NCBI RefSeq assembly: GCF_013488205.1
Contig: NZ_CP040908.1
Location: forward strand, 3,102,001-3,166,000
Length of the DNA stretch: 64,000 nt
Source of the DNA: Empedobacter falsenii
Lineage (GTDB): Bacteria; Bacteroidota; Bacteroidia; Flavobacteriales; Weeksellaceae
Direction of reading: 5' to 3'
In this document: positions 41,866 through 50,907 of the stretch, in pieces
Layout of the letters: every line of letters starts with the position of its first letter
How positions within the stretch are numbered: the first letter of the stretch is position 1
Position numbers and translations under genes: made by a program
The notes under the pieces: model-generated
What the model saw: only the letters and a program-made list of their open reading frames with translations
Told to the model about the DNA's origin: nothing
Databases searched by the model: none

Positions 41866-42570
41866 ATGAATATTTTCAAACGTATTTTTAGAATTGGACA
41901 AGCAGAAATACATTCGGTTGTCGAAAAAATGGAAGACCCAATTAAAATGACTGAACAAGGAATTCGCGAAATGCGCGACGATCTTAATCAATCATTAGAA
42001 GCTTATGCAAAAGTAAAAGCGATGGCAATTCGTTCGCAAAATAGCGTAGACAAAAAGAAAGAAGAAGCGGCAGATTACGAACGAAAAGCAATTCTTTTGT
42101 TAGAAAAAGCTGGGCGAAGTGAAATTACAGTTGAACAAGCCGAAAGTTTAGCGAAAGAAGCTTTGGGCTTAAAGAAGCAATTGTTAGAAGAAATTACTGA
42201 ATTAGAAAATCAAGTAATTATTCATGAAAAATCTGCAAATGAAGTCCATAAAAATGTCGAAGTTCTAAAATTCAACATTAATAAATGGGAAAATGAATTG
42301 ACAACGTTAAAAGCGCGTGTAAAAGTTGCTGATGCGACAAAACAGGTAAACAAACAAATGGCAAAAATTGATGCAAATAGCACAATTAGCATGTTAGAAC
42401 GCATGAAAGCCAAAGTAGAAGAAGACGAAGCGCTTGCGCAAGCTTACGGAAGTTTGGCGGATAATTCGAAAACAGCTGATGATGAAATTAATGAAACCTT
42501 GAAAGGAGATTTGATTCAAAATGAATTAGAAGCTTTGAAGCTAAAAATTCTATCGAAAAATCAAGAATAA
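41866..42570 (+). CDS. PspA/IM30 family protein
   Basis: 234 residues, nearly all helical coiled coil, without a membrane segment. NIFKRIFRIGQAEIHSVVEKMEDPIKMTEQGIREMRDDL at the N-terminus is the membrane-binding amphipathic helix and first helical hairpin of the PspA/Vipp1/ESCRT-III fold. EQAESLAKEALGLKKQLLEEITELENQV continues the hairpin. PspA relatives bind stressed inner membranes and assemble into rods and rings. The chaperone-like gene lies upstream and flotillin downstream, which places it in a membrane-maintenance module. Confidence 0.92.
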   Translation: MNIFKRIFRIGQAEIHSVVEKMEDPIKMTEQGIREMRDDLNQSLEAYAKVKAMAIRSQNSVDKKKEEAADYERKAILLLEKAGRSEITVEQAESLAKEALGLKKQLLEEITELENQVIIHEKSANEVHKNVEVLKFNINKWENELTTLKARVKVADATKQVNKQMAKIDANSTISMLERMKAKVEEDEALAQAYGSLADNSKTADDEINETLKGDLIQNELEALKLKILSKNQE

Positions 42571-42639
42571 ATCACTTTTTATAGTGAGTTTTATTTCTTT
42601 AAAATAATAGAACTTAATCATTTTTAATTTTGAAACTAT

Positions 42640-42834
42640 ATGCCAAAATTTGAATACAAAACAATCGAAATAAAAGCTGAACAAGGAATTTTCAAAGTCT
42701 CTATCGACCAAGAATATTTAGATAAATTATTGAATCAATACGGAGCAGAAGGCTGGGAATTAACCTCCTCTACTCCATTGTCAAATAATGGAATAACTTA
42801 CAGAATTTATTTTACCTTTAAAAGACAACTTTAA
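42640..42834 (+). CDS. DUF4177 domain protein
   Basis: 64 residues, one domain. The pattern FEYKTIEIKAEQGIFKVSIDQEYLDKLLNQYGAEGWELTS is the DUF4177 fold, a small beta-alpha-beta unit whose hallmark is GAEGWEL. Its function is unknown. It starts 69 bp after pspA, with a weak hairpin between (tcact/agtga near 42572-42587), and is 18 bp from the next gene. Small GWEL-type proteins recur near membrane-stress modules, but its role here is unassigned. Confidence 0.8.
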   Translation: MPKFEYKTIEIKAEQGIFKVSIDQEYLDKLLNQYGAEGWELTSSTPLSNNGITYRIYFTFKRQL

Positions 42835-42852
42835 CACTAAAAATCAACGCTA

Positions 42853-43545
42853 ATGAGCGAAATTTTAAACCTTCTTTTCAATCCATTGGCCAATGGAATT
42901 ATGACCATTCTGATGGGATTTTCTCTCGTCTATTGGGTGTTTCAATTGTTGGCTGGTGACGGAATTGACCTTGGAACTGATTCAGATTTTCATATCGGAG
43001 ACATCAATGATGTTGATGCGCACCACGAAATTGACGCCGATCACGATGCTGATGCTGACGTGCATCACGAGCCAGGTTTTTGGGCAAAATGTTTAGAATT
43101 TATCAATGTTGGTAAAGTTCCGTTAATGGTAATTATTACCTTGTTCAAATTTATCAGTTGGGTGATTACCATTATTTCTTCGATTGTTTTTGGATTAAGC
43201 AAGTTAGGATTGTATTCTGTTTTAGTTTTAATTCCAGTTTTCATCATCGCTTATTTTATGATGCATTGGATTACAAAACCACTCGTAAGAGTTTATGCAG
43301 AATTAGGCTATCACGGAGAAGACGAAACAGATTTTATTGGAAGAGTCGGAAAATCGAAGTCTAAAATCACTGGTGATAAAATAGGTTCTGCTGAATTTCA
43401 AATCGAGAAAGATATTATTACGCTTAACATCAAAAGTCAAAATGGCGAAGAAATTAATTTTGGTGACACCATTATTATTACTGACGAATCGCCGTCAAAT
43501 CATTATTATTTCGTCATCAAACACATTACTTTAAACAATATTTAA
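42853..43545 (+). CDS. YqiJ/NfeD-like membrane protein with OB-fold
   Basis: 230 residues. An N-terminal membrane helix (about 12-34) is followed by an acidic His/Asp-rich loop (residues 45-75, repeated DADHD/HHE patterns) that could bind metal. Two or three further helices (about 82-140) come next, and then a C-terminal OB-fold domain (DFIGRVGKSKSKITGDKIGSAEFQIEKDI through FGDTIIITDE). This matches the YqiJ arrangement, which pairs with flotillins of the YqiK type much as NfeD pairs with stomatins. The His/Asp loop is notable. A flotillin gene follows 99 bp later. Confidence 0.83.
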   Translation: MSEILNLLFNPLANGIMTILMGFSLVYWVFQLLAGDGIDLGTDSDFHIGDINDVDAHHEIDADHDADADVHHEPGFWAKCLEFINVGKVPLMVIITLFKFISWVITIISSIVFGLSKLGLYSVLVLIPVFIIAYFMMHWITKPLVRVYAELGYHGEDETDFIGRVGKSKSKITGDKIGSAEFQIEKDIITLNIKSQNGEEINFGDTIIITDESPSNHYYFVIKHITLNNI

Positions 43546-43552
43546 CCTAATT

Positions 43553-43618
43553 ATGATACTATTATTTCAACTTACTTCGTTTATTATCGAAGATATTTTA
43601 ACCTTAATTATTAACTAA
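43553..43618 (+). CDS. Possible 21-codon micro-ORF
   Basis: An ATG-initiated 21-codon frame sits in the 99-bp gap between the YqiJ-like and flotillin genes. It encodes a hydrophobic, mostly Ile/Leu peptide (begins MILLFQLTSF, ends LIIN). Its hydrophobic nature would suit a small membrane peptide, but AT-rich gaps produce such frames by chance and no ribosome-binding site is convincing. Low support. Confidence 0.15.
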   Translation: MILLFQLTSFIIEDILTLIIN

Positions 43619-43644
43619 ATCAATCAAAATATAATAAAAATCTC

Positions 43645-45729
43645 ATGACAAATTTTATTCTTTTAGCAGTTGGTGTCATCGTTTTCATCTTTATTGCTTT
43701 CATCGTCGTTTTAAGCGTTTTCTATAAAAAAGTTCCGCAAGGAAAAGCCATCGTTCGTACTGGTGTTGGTGGATCGCAAGTAGCTTTCAACAAAGGAATG
43801 TATGTAATTCCTGTTTTCCACAAAATGGAAATTATGGACATTTCGATTAAGAAAATTGATATTACTCGTCAACAACACGATGGTTTAATTTGTAAAGACA
43901 ACATTCGTGCAGATATCAAAGTTGCATTTTTTGTTCGCGTTAATAAATCGGTGAATGATGTAATCAATGTTGCACAAAACTTAGGAACAGAACGAGCATC
44001 AGAACCAGAAACATTAAAAAGTATTTTCGAAGCAAAATTCTCAGAAGCTTTAAAAACAGTTGGAAAAAAATTCGATTTTATCGAATTATACGAAGCTCGT
44101 CGCGAATTTAGAGATGAAATTTTAAATATCATCGGAACAGACTTGAATGGATATATTTTAGATGACTGTGCGATTGATTATTTAGAACAAACTGAATTAC
44201 AATTCTTGAGCCCTGATAATATTTTAGATTCGGAAGGTATTAAAAAAATCACGGAATTAACGGCTCAACAAAATATGAACGCCAACTTAATTCGTCGTGA
44301 AGAAGAAAAAGTAATCAAAAAACAAAACGTTGAAGCGCGCGAAGCAATCTTAGAATTAGAGCGACAATTAGCCGAAAAAGAAGAGCGTCAACGCAGAGAA
44401 ATCGAAAATATAAAAGCGCGCGAAGAGGCAGAAATTGCAAAAGTTCGCGAAGAAGAACGTCTAAAAGCTGAATCTGTTCGTATTACAACAGAAGAGCAAT
44501 TGGCGGTACAAGAAGAAAATAAATTGCGTCAAATTATTATCGCAGAAAAAAATAAAGTTCGTACTGATGCAATCGAAACGGAACGCGTTGAAAAAGATCG
44601 TGCATTAGAGCAAACAGAACGTGAGCGAATTGTGACTTTAGCTCAGATTGATAAAGAAAGGTCTATCGAAGTTGAGAAGAAAAATATTCAAGGCGTTATC
44701 AAAGAACGCGTTCTTTTAGAAAAAGGCGTGATTGAAGAGCAACAAGGTGTGAAAGATGTTGAAGTTTACCGTGAAGTTGAGCGTCAGAAACAAGCCGGAA
44801 TTATTGCTGCATCGCAAGAAGCGGAAGAGCGTTTAATCGAAACTGTAAAAGCTGCGGAAGCGGCAAAAATTGCGGCAGAGCAAGAAGCTGCTCGTCAAGT
44901 TATCGAAGCAGATGCACAAAAACAAGTTGCAGAACGCAAAGCGCAAGAGTTATTAATTGATGCGGAAGCTAAAAAAGAAGCTTCTGCAAAAGAAGCTGAA
45001 GCTCGTAAAATAATTGCTGAAGCACAAGCAAAAGAAGAAGCTGCAATTGGTCTATCTGAAGCAGAAGTAATGGTTGCAAAAGCAGAAGCAGAAGAAAAAC
45101 AAGGAACTGTAGAAGCATCTGTTATCGAGAAAAAAGCAGAAGCGTTACGTAAAGAAGGCTTAGCACAAGCAGAAGTTGTTCGTGAAAAAGCGTTGGCAGA
45201 AGCGAAAGGAATCGAGGAAAAAGCAGAAGCAATGAAGAAATTGGACGGTGTTGGAAAAGAGCACGAAGAGTTCAAACTTCAATTACAAAAAGAAAAAGAT
45301 ATCGAATTGGCTCAAATAAACATTCAAAAAGATATTGCTGGAGCGCAAGCTGAGGTGTTATCAACTGCATTAAAATCTGCAAAAATTGATATTGTTGGTG
45401 GAGAAACGATGTTCTTCGAAAATATTGTCAAACAAGTTTCGAATGCAAAAGGTTTCGATCATTTAATCGACAATTCTAAACATGCAACAGATATCAAAAA
45501 TGCGTTGATTGACGAAGATGGTGGAAGCGATTTAGCTGGAAAAGTGAGAAGTCTTGCCGATAAATATGGTATTTCGTCAAACGACATCAAAAACTTAACA
45601 ATTACTGCTGCATTAATTAAATTGCAGCAAGCTGCTTCGGCTTCTGGAAACAACGAAGACACAGGATTTATCAATTCTCTTTTCGGAATTGCGAATCAAT
45701 TAGGTGTTTCAAATAAAAAAATAGGTTAA
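43645..45729 (+). CDS. Flotillin family protein (YqiK-like)
   Basis: 694 residues. A single N-terminal membrane helix at about 4-27 is followed by an SPFH/Band-7 domain (VPQGKAIVRTGVGGSQVAFNKGMYVIPVFHKMEIMDISIKKIDI through ILDDCAIDYLEQTELQFLSPDNILDSEGI). A long charged heptad helix (about 210-560, Glu/Ala/Lys rich) and a short C-terminal region (DIKNLTITAALIKL) complete it. This is the flotillin layout of the E. coli YqiK group, a lipid-microdomain scaffold. YqiJ-like protein upstream is its usual partner. The C-terminal region probably recruits clients. Confidence 0.93.
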   Translation: MTNFILLAVGVIVFIFIAFIVVLSVFYKKVPQGKAIVRTGVGGSQVAFNKGMYVIPVFHKMEIMDISIKKIDITRQQHDGLICKDNIRADIKVAFFVRVNKSVNDVINVAQNLGTERASEPETLKSIFEAKFSEALKTVGKKFDFIELYEARREFRDEILNIIGTDLNGYILDDCAIDYLEQTELQFLSPDNILDSEGIKKITELTAQQNMNANLIRREEEKVIKKQNVEAREAILELERQLAEKEERQRREIENIKAREEAEIAKVREEERLKAESVRITTEEQLAVQEENKLRQIIIAEKNKVRTDAIETERVEKDRALEQTERERIVTLAQIDKERSIEVEKKNIQGVIKERVLLEKGVIEEQQGVKDVEVYREVERQKQAGIIAASQEAEERLIETVKAAEAAKIAAEQEAARQVIEADAQKQVAERKAQELLIDAEAKKEASAKEAEARKIIAEAQAKEEAAIGLSEAEVMVAKAEAEEKQGTVEASVIEKKAEALRKEGLAQAEVVREKALAEAKGIEEKAEAMKKLDGVGKEHEEFKLQLQKEKDIELAQINIQKDIAGAQAEVLSTALKSAKIDIVGGETMFFENIVKQVSNAKGFDHLIDNSKHATDIKNALIDEDGGSDLAGKVRSLADKYGISSNDIKNLTITAALIKLQQAASASGNNEDTGFINSLFGIANQLGVSNKKIG

Positions 45730-45732
45730 TAC

Positions 45733-45920
45733 AACCTATTGTACATTTTGAATTAAAATTCGTCAATTCGAGTGATTTTTAGAAATGAAATGAATAAAAA
45801 TTGTATCGAGAATTAAGTCGAATTTTATCTTCCAAAACCTTATTCTCGATACAAAATTCTAAAAGAATTTCACTCGAATTGACGGTTTTATTGATAAAAT
45901 CATCAAAATGTACAATGGTT
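45733..45920. repeat. 188-bp nested inverted repeat
   Basis: Three pairs of arms nest in order. Outer: aacctattgtacattttga (45733-45751) with tcaaaatgtacaatggtt (45903-45920), one indel. Middle: cgtcaattcgagtga (45761-45775) with tcactcgaattgacg (45870-45884), perfect. Inner: ttgtatcgagaatta (45801-45815) with tattctcgatacaa (45841-45854), nearly perfect. The single-stranded form would be a long hairpin. It fills most of the 281-bp gap between the flotillin and ATPase genes. It looks like a MITE-like or REP-type element; no target-site duplication is evident. Confidence 0.8.
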
Positions 45921-46010
45921 TAATTTATTAAACAACAATAGAGTGATTGAAATTTTACCGTTTCAATCGCTCTTATCAACACGTTTAATCACCTTTTAGA
46001 TTTTAATTTA

Positions 46011-49000
46011 ATGCAAGAAGAAAAAAATATTAACGTTACCGAAACGCTTGATGCAGGCGCGTACGAAATCATCCGAAAAAGACTTCTTACACAAAAAGAT
46101 TTTCTTTCGGAAAGATTAACGAAATTGAACGAAGCTCGTAAAGAGGTGTTCAATTCTACCAATTTTGCATTAAGCGCAAACCAAAGAATTACGACAGAAA
46201 ACACTTGTATTTCACGTGGAATTATCGCGTTCGATAAATTATGTATTTTTGGGTACAACGTCCATTTCGGTTTACGCACAGACATTCAGTTGAGCGATGT
46301 TTTTAGTATTTATCTGTTTCAAGAAAATCAATTTATACCTCAACCTCTCGACTTAATTAACGATCAGAATTTCTTTACAGATTTTCAGAATTTATATAAA
46401 TATTACCGCGATTCTATCTTTTCTAAATTTCGTAGAACAGATAATTATTTATACATGGTTTTCCAAACCAGCAAAAGCGCACAAGATTTAAAAGCGTTTA
46501 AATGGTTAATCAAAGACGGAAAATTAATTTATCAAGATGATCGCAGCATTCACGAAGTAAAAAAAGCAGATCAATTTGATTTCGAATGGCAAAAAACGTC
46601 AATTGATGATCGTCGATTAGGTAAATTTCCACACATTTCTATTTTAGATAAAATTTTTATCGAAGCGATTGGTGGCGATATTACGTTCAAAATTGAGGAT
46701 AATACGGATACAGGAAAAGGAATTTTCACTGAAAAAGTTACGCATTTAGATCAACAATTAGACGATGCCGAATATTATTACGCCGATTTAGGAAATCTGA
46801 TTGCGGTTAAAATCAAACCTTTTCAAGAAGATTTCAGAGCGTATATTTACAATGTTCGCACCAAGGAAGTCATCAATATTCCTGCTCTTTTGGATGCAGC
46901 AGTTTTGTTGCCAGACAATCAAGGTTTGATTTTTTCGAATGGCTATTATTTACAAAACGGAACCTATCATATATTCGAAAATAAGTTAGATAATTTTCAA
47001 TTTTTCCGTCGTGTAAATTCTCCAAACGGAGAAGATTTTATGTATATTTTCAATCAAGATGAAACCAATACATACATTCTTTTATCGTACAATATCATTC
47101 AACAAAATGTCGAAACGCCTATTGTTTGCAATGGTTTTACTATTTTTAAAGACGGAAGTTTAATCTATTTCCGCACAGAAGAAGAAGCAACGCGACATCA
47201 TCAAGTTCAGATTTGGGAAACGCCTTATGTCGAGCGTTTGGTGGAAAATCAAGAAAAAACAAATCATCCATTATACAAAATTGGAAACAAAGACATTGTA
47301 AAAGCAATGGCTGAATCTCAAGAAGTTATCCAATTAATTAACAAAGAAGATTCGTACGAAGGTTTGTATGAGGACATTGTAAAAAAAGCGAATAATATTG
47401 TTGATGGATATTTTTGGATCAATGACAAAGATACCTTTGAGCTAGCTATTCCTTTGCTAGAAATCAAAACGGTTGCCAATACAGCGATTGATGAATTTGC
47501 AAAAGTCCAAGTTCAGAAAAAATTTGCGCAAGAAACGTTAGAAAAAACGGAAAAATCGATTGAAGAAATCGTTTTCAAAGTAAATAGTACAACGTATAAT
47601 CAATTGGATTTATTGGTTGAACATTTGGCTGAAGCGCGTAAAATTCAAGGAAAAGTGATTGATTTACGTTCGATTCGTTATATCAATTTAGAACGTGTTC
47701 AGGAATTAGAAAATCAATTGCAAGAAGTCAACGAAAATTTATCAACCAAAACAATTGAGTTTCTTTTATTGGATGAAGCGCTGATTCCGTATGAAGAAAA
47801 AGTTGCGGAACAGAAAAATTTAGTGGCTTCGATTGAGAAAGTTGTTGACGCTAAAGTAATCGAAGAATCTTGTCTTAAAATTGCTTCCGAATTAGAGTTA
47901 TTGATTGACATTCTGAACAGTTTAAAAATTGAAGACGCCACGCAAACAACAAAAATTATTGAGAAAATTTCTGTCATTTTTGCTTCGCTTAACGAAGTTC
48001 GTGCGCAATTAACACGTCAAACTTCTGCCTTAAAAAGCAAGGAAGCGGTTGCCGAATTTTCTGCTCAAATTACGTTGTTGGAACAAAGTGTGGTCAACTT
48101 TTTAGAGTTATCAACAACTGCCGAAAAAACGGAAGAATACAATACAAAAATCATTGTTCAGCTCGAAGAATTAGAAAGTAAATTCTCTGATTTTGATGAT
48201 TTCGCTTTAAAAATTGCAGATAAACGCGACGAAATTATCAAAGCGTTCAATTCGAAGCGCGAACAATTGGTTGAACAAACCAACAAACGCACCAATTCTT
48301 TAGAGCAAATTGGTTTGCGAGTCTTGAAAAATATCGAAAATAAATCCAAAACTTTTTTAGAAAAAGAAGAAATTTTAGCGTTTTATTCTTCGGATTTGAT
48401 GATTGATAAAATGCGTCAAATCATTCAAGAATTAAAGGATTTGAAAGATGTTTCGAAAGCCGAAAATCTTGAAAATCTCTTGAAAAAATCTCAAGAAGAT
48501 ACGCTTCGTGTTTTACGTGATAAAACTGAACTTTTTGTTGATGGACAAAATATTATTGCGCTCGGACAAAATAAATTTACGGTCAATACGCAGCAATTAG
48601 CGCTGACTTTGCTGAATCGTAACAACGAATTATTTTATCATTTAACAGGAACAAGTTTCTATCAAAAAGTTAAAAACGAAGAAATTTATCGTTACCAAGA
48701 TATTTGGAATCAAGAATTTGTTTCGGAAAATCAATTGGTTTATCGCGCTGAATATTTGGCTTATCAAGCTTTTTTAGCGAGAAATGAAAAAGATTTCGAT
48801 GCTGAAAAATTCATCAATCAAATCATTGAACAAAATTATTCGGAAGGTTATATAAAAGGCGTTCACAATTTTGATGCGTTGCGAATTTTCACTGAATTAG
48901 TAAATATTAATTCGAAATTGGATGTCTTACAATTTGATGCTCAAACACGCACAACTGCTCAAGTTTTTTGGCATTCATTAGAAAAGAATTTACAAGAAAA

Positions 49001-50846
49001 ATTGAACGCGATGATTAATTCAGCTCAATTAATTTTGAAAAATTTTCCGAATTCAAATCGTTTTGAAAATATTCTAAATGAAATCAAATCGCTTTTTGAA
49101 AATTGGGAAACCGAATGGGATAAATCGCAAACATCATCAGAAAAAGTTTCTCACTATTTGTTTACAACTTTCACGAAATATCAAGCTTTTTCGATGAGTA
49201 GAGAAGCTGAAAAATTTCAAAAAGAGTTTGTAAATTATTTAGAAAAAAATAAAAATTCGGAAGATTTTAATGCATTGATTACAGATCAACAATTTTCTTC
49301 AACCGAAAAATTTTACTTGATCGAAAACTGGATTCATTCTTTTATTGATGAAAACGAAAATTATTCGTCATATAGAAATGTGGTGAATGAAGTGGCGGCA
49401 ATGCTTTTATTTTCGAAAGATCTATATTATATAAATGATGGAAATTCTGTCATCAAAATTGAAGATTTGAAAGGAAATCATGTGGTAATTGTTGAAGGAA
49501 TTTATACTCAAAATTATCATGAAATCATTTCGAAATTAGAGCATTTTTCAACTGTTGATGTTCCAAATTTTAAATCATTCCAAAAGCTAAAAGAAGAAAT
49601 TTCTAAATCGTATGAAAAAGATTTAAAAATCGCAGAATTTGAACCAAAAGTTTTGACATCATTTGTTCGAAATAAATTAATCAACGAAGTTTATTTTCCT
49701 TTAATCGGAAATAATTTAGCCAAACAATTGGGAACAGCAGGCGAAAACAAGCGCACCGCACGTATGGGAATGTTGTTGTTAATTTCGCCTCCAGGTTATG
49801 GAAAAACGACGTTGATGGAATATTTAGCCAAAACAATGGGCTTGCATTTTGTGAAAGTGAATGGACCTACAATTGGACATAACATTACGTCAATCGATCC
49901 AATCGAAGCCAAAACTTCTGGAGAAAGAGAAGAATTGAAAAAGATCAATCTTTCGTTTGAAATGGCGGATAATGTAATGTTGTACTTGGACGATATTCAG
50001 CATTTGAGTGCAGAATTTTTGCAGAAATTTATTTCATTAGCCGATGGACAGCGAAAAATTGATGGAATTTTCGAAGGAGAAAGTAAAACCTACGATTTAC
50101 GTGGAAAACGTTTTTGTATTGTAATGGCTGGAAATCCATATACGGAAAGCGGTTCTAAATTTCAGATTCCAGATATGTTAGCCAATCGTGCCGATGTATA
50201 TAATTTGGGTGATGTAATTGGTGATACGGAAACTTTGTTCAATTTAAGTTTGATTGAAAATGCGACAGGCGATAATCCTTATTTGGATAAAATTGCTTCA
50301 AAAAGTTTAACCGATTTTTACAAGTTAGCAAATTTTGTAACCGAAAATCAAGAACAACTTCCAAATTTGGAAGGCAATTATTTGAAACAAGAAATTGACG
50401 ATTTTATTGCTGTTTTGAAACATGTGATTAAGATTAGAAATATAGTCGTAAAAGTCAATCAAAATTATATTGCAAGCGCAGCAATGCAAGATGATTACAG
50501 AACTGAACCGCCTTTCAAGATGCAAGGTTCGTACAGAAATATGTCAAAATTAGTTTCGAAAATTGTTCCGATGATGAACGAAAAAGAAATTAATGAAACG
50601 ATTTTGGCGCATTACGAAAGTGAATCTCAAACGTTGACAACAGATGCAGAATCGAATCTTTTGCGCTTAAAAGAAATTGCAGGTTTGATGACTTCCGAGG
50701 AAAAAGAACGTTGGGAAACGATAAAAGCAACGTTTGTCAAAAACAATAAACATGGCGGCTTGAATAAAGACGATAAAGTTTTTTCTCAACTGCTCGAATT
50801 CAATGAAAATTTGGAAGGAATTATCAAAGCAATCTTGAAAAAGTAA
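46011..50846 (+). CDS. Giant AAA+ ATPase with coiled coils (annotated elsewhere as 'DNA repair ATPase')
   Basis: 1611 residues, no signal peptide or membrane helix. Residues 1-470 are beta-rich and may form a propeller-like domain. Residues about 480-900 are long charged helices (coiled coil). Residues about 900-1220 are a helical domain. An AAA+ domain occupies about 1225-1480: Walker A ISPPGYGKTTLMEYLA near 1258, Walker B MLYLDDIQHL near 1325, sensor 1 VMAGNPYTES near 1373, and the second-box Arg in LANRADVYNLGDV. It is the last gene of the PspA-flotillin series. The 'DNA repair' label, which I know from database usage, is not supported by anything visible; membrane or protein remodelling is as likely. 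Confidence 0.85.
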   Translation: MQEEKNINVTETLDAGAYEIIRKRLLTQKDFLSERLTKLNEARKEVFNSTNFALSANQRITTENTCISRGIIAFDKLCIFGYNVHFGLRTDIQLSDVFSIYLFQENQFIPQPLDLINDQNFFTDFQNLYKYYRDSIFSKFRRTDNYLYMVFQTSKSAQDLKAFKWLIKDGKLIYQDDRSIHEVKKADQFDFEWQKTSIDDRRLGKFPHISILDKIFIEAIGGDITFKIEDNTDTGKGIFTEKVTHLDQQLDDAEYYYADLGNLIAVKIKPFQEDFRAYIYNVRTKEVINIPALLDAAVLLPDNQGLIFSNGYYLQNGTYHIFENKLDNFQFFRRVNSPNGEDFMYIFNQDETNTYILLSYNIIQQNVETPIVCNGFTIFKDGSLIYFRTEEEATRHHQVQIWETPYVERLVENQEKTNHPLYKIGNKDIVKAMAESQEVIQLINKEDSYEGLYEDIVKKANNIVDGYFWINDKDTFELAIPLLEIKTVANTAIDEFAKVQVQKKFAQETLEKTEKSIEEIVFKVNSTTYNQLDLLVEHLAEARKIQGKVIDLRSIRYINLERVQELENQLQEVNENLSTKTIEFLLLDEALIPYEEKVAEQKNLVASIEKVVDAKVIEESCLKIASELELLIDILNSLKIEDATQTTKIIEKISVIFASLNEVRAQLTRQTSALKSKEAVAEFSAQITLLEQSVVNFLELSTTAEKTEEYNTKIIVQLEELESKFSDFDDFALKIADKRDEIIKAFNSKREQLVEQTNKRTNSLEQIGLRVLKNIENKSKTFLEKEEILAFYSSDLMIDKMRQIIQELKDLKDVSKAENLENLLKKSQEDTLRVLRDKTELFVDGQNIIALGQNKFTVNTQQLALTLLNRNNELFYHLTGTSFYQKVKNEEIYRYQDIWNQEFVSENQLVYRAEYLAYQAFLARNEKDFDAEKFINQIIEQNYSEGYIKGVHNFDALRIFTELVNINSKLDVLQFDAQTRTTAQVFWHSLEKNLQEKLNAMINSAQLILKNFPNSNRFENILNEIKSLFENWETEWDKSQTSSEKVSHYLFTTFTKYQAFSMSREAEKFQKEFVNYLEKNKNSEDFNALITDQQFSSTEKFYLIENWIHSFIDENENYSSYRNVVNEVAAMLLFSKDLYYINDGNSVIKIEDLKGNHVVIVEGIYTQNYHEIISKLEHFSTVDVPNFKSFQKLKEEISKSYEKDLKIAEFEPKVLTSFVRNKLINEVYFPLIGNNLAKQLGTAGENKRTARMGMLLLISPPGYGKTTLMEYLAKTMGLHFVKVNGPTIGHNITSIDPIEAKTSGEREELKKINLSFEMADNVMLYLDDIQHLSAEFLQKFISLADGQRKIDGIFEGESKTYDLRGKRFCIVMAGNPYTESGSKFQIPDMLANRADVYNLGDVIGDTETLFNLSLIENATGDNPYLDKIASKSLTDFYKLANFVTENQEQLPNLEGNYLKQEIDDFIAVLKHVIKIRNIVVKVNQNYIASAAMQDDYRTEPPFKMQGSYRNMSKLVSKIVPMMNEKEINETILAHYESESQTLTTDAESNLLRLKEIAGLMTSEEKERWETIKATFVKNNKHGGLNKDDKVFSQLLEFNENLEGIIKAILKK

Positions 50847-50850
50847 TATT

Positions 50851-50879
50851 AAAACTGCTCAAAATGAGCAGTTTTTTTT
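50851..50879 (+). terminator. Terminator after the giant ATPase
   Basis: Arms aaaactgctc (50851-50860) and gagcagtttt (50866-50875), a 5-nt loop and an eight-base T-run. It ends the island. Confidence 0.9.
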
Positions 50880-50907
50880 ACATTTAACCTCAACCAAAAC
50901 ATTTACT

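Noticed and set aside
44895-45275. Open 126-codon frame antisense to the flotillin helical region
   Set aside because: The Glu/Ala/Lys-rich heptad codons of flotillin leave the reverse strand free of stops. The product is low-complexity Ser/Ala, and no start region or family is recognisable.
40708-50846. A mobile or prophage-type defence island
   Set aside because: No integrase, transposase, tRNA junction or codon and base composition shift is visible; the genes match membrane-stress families and the island appears to be chromosomal core or old accessory DNA.
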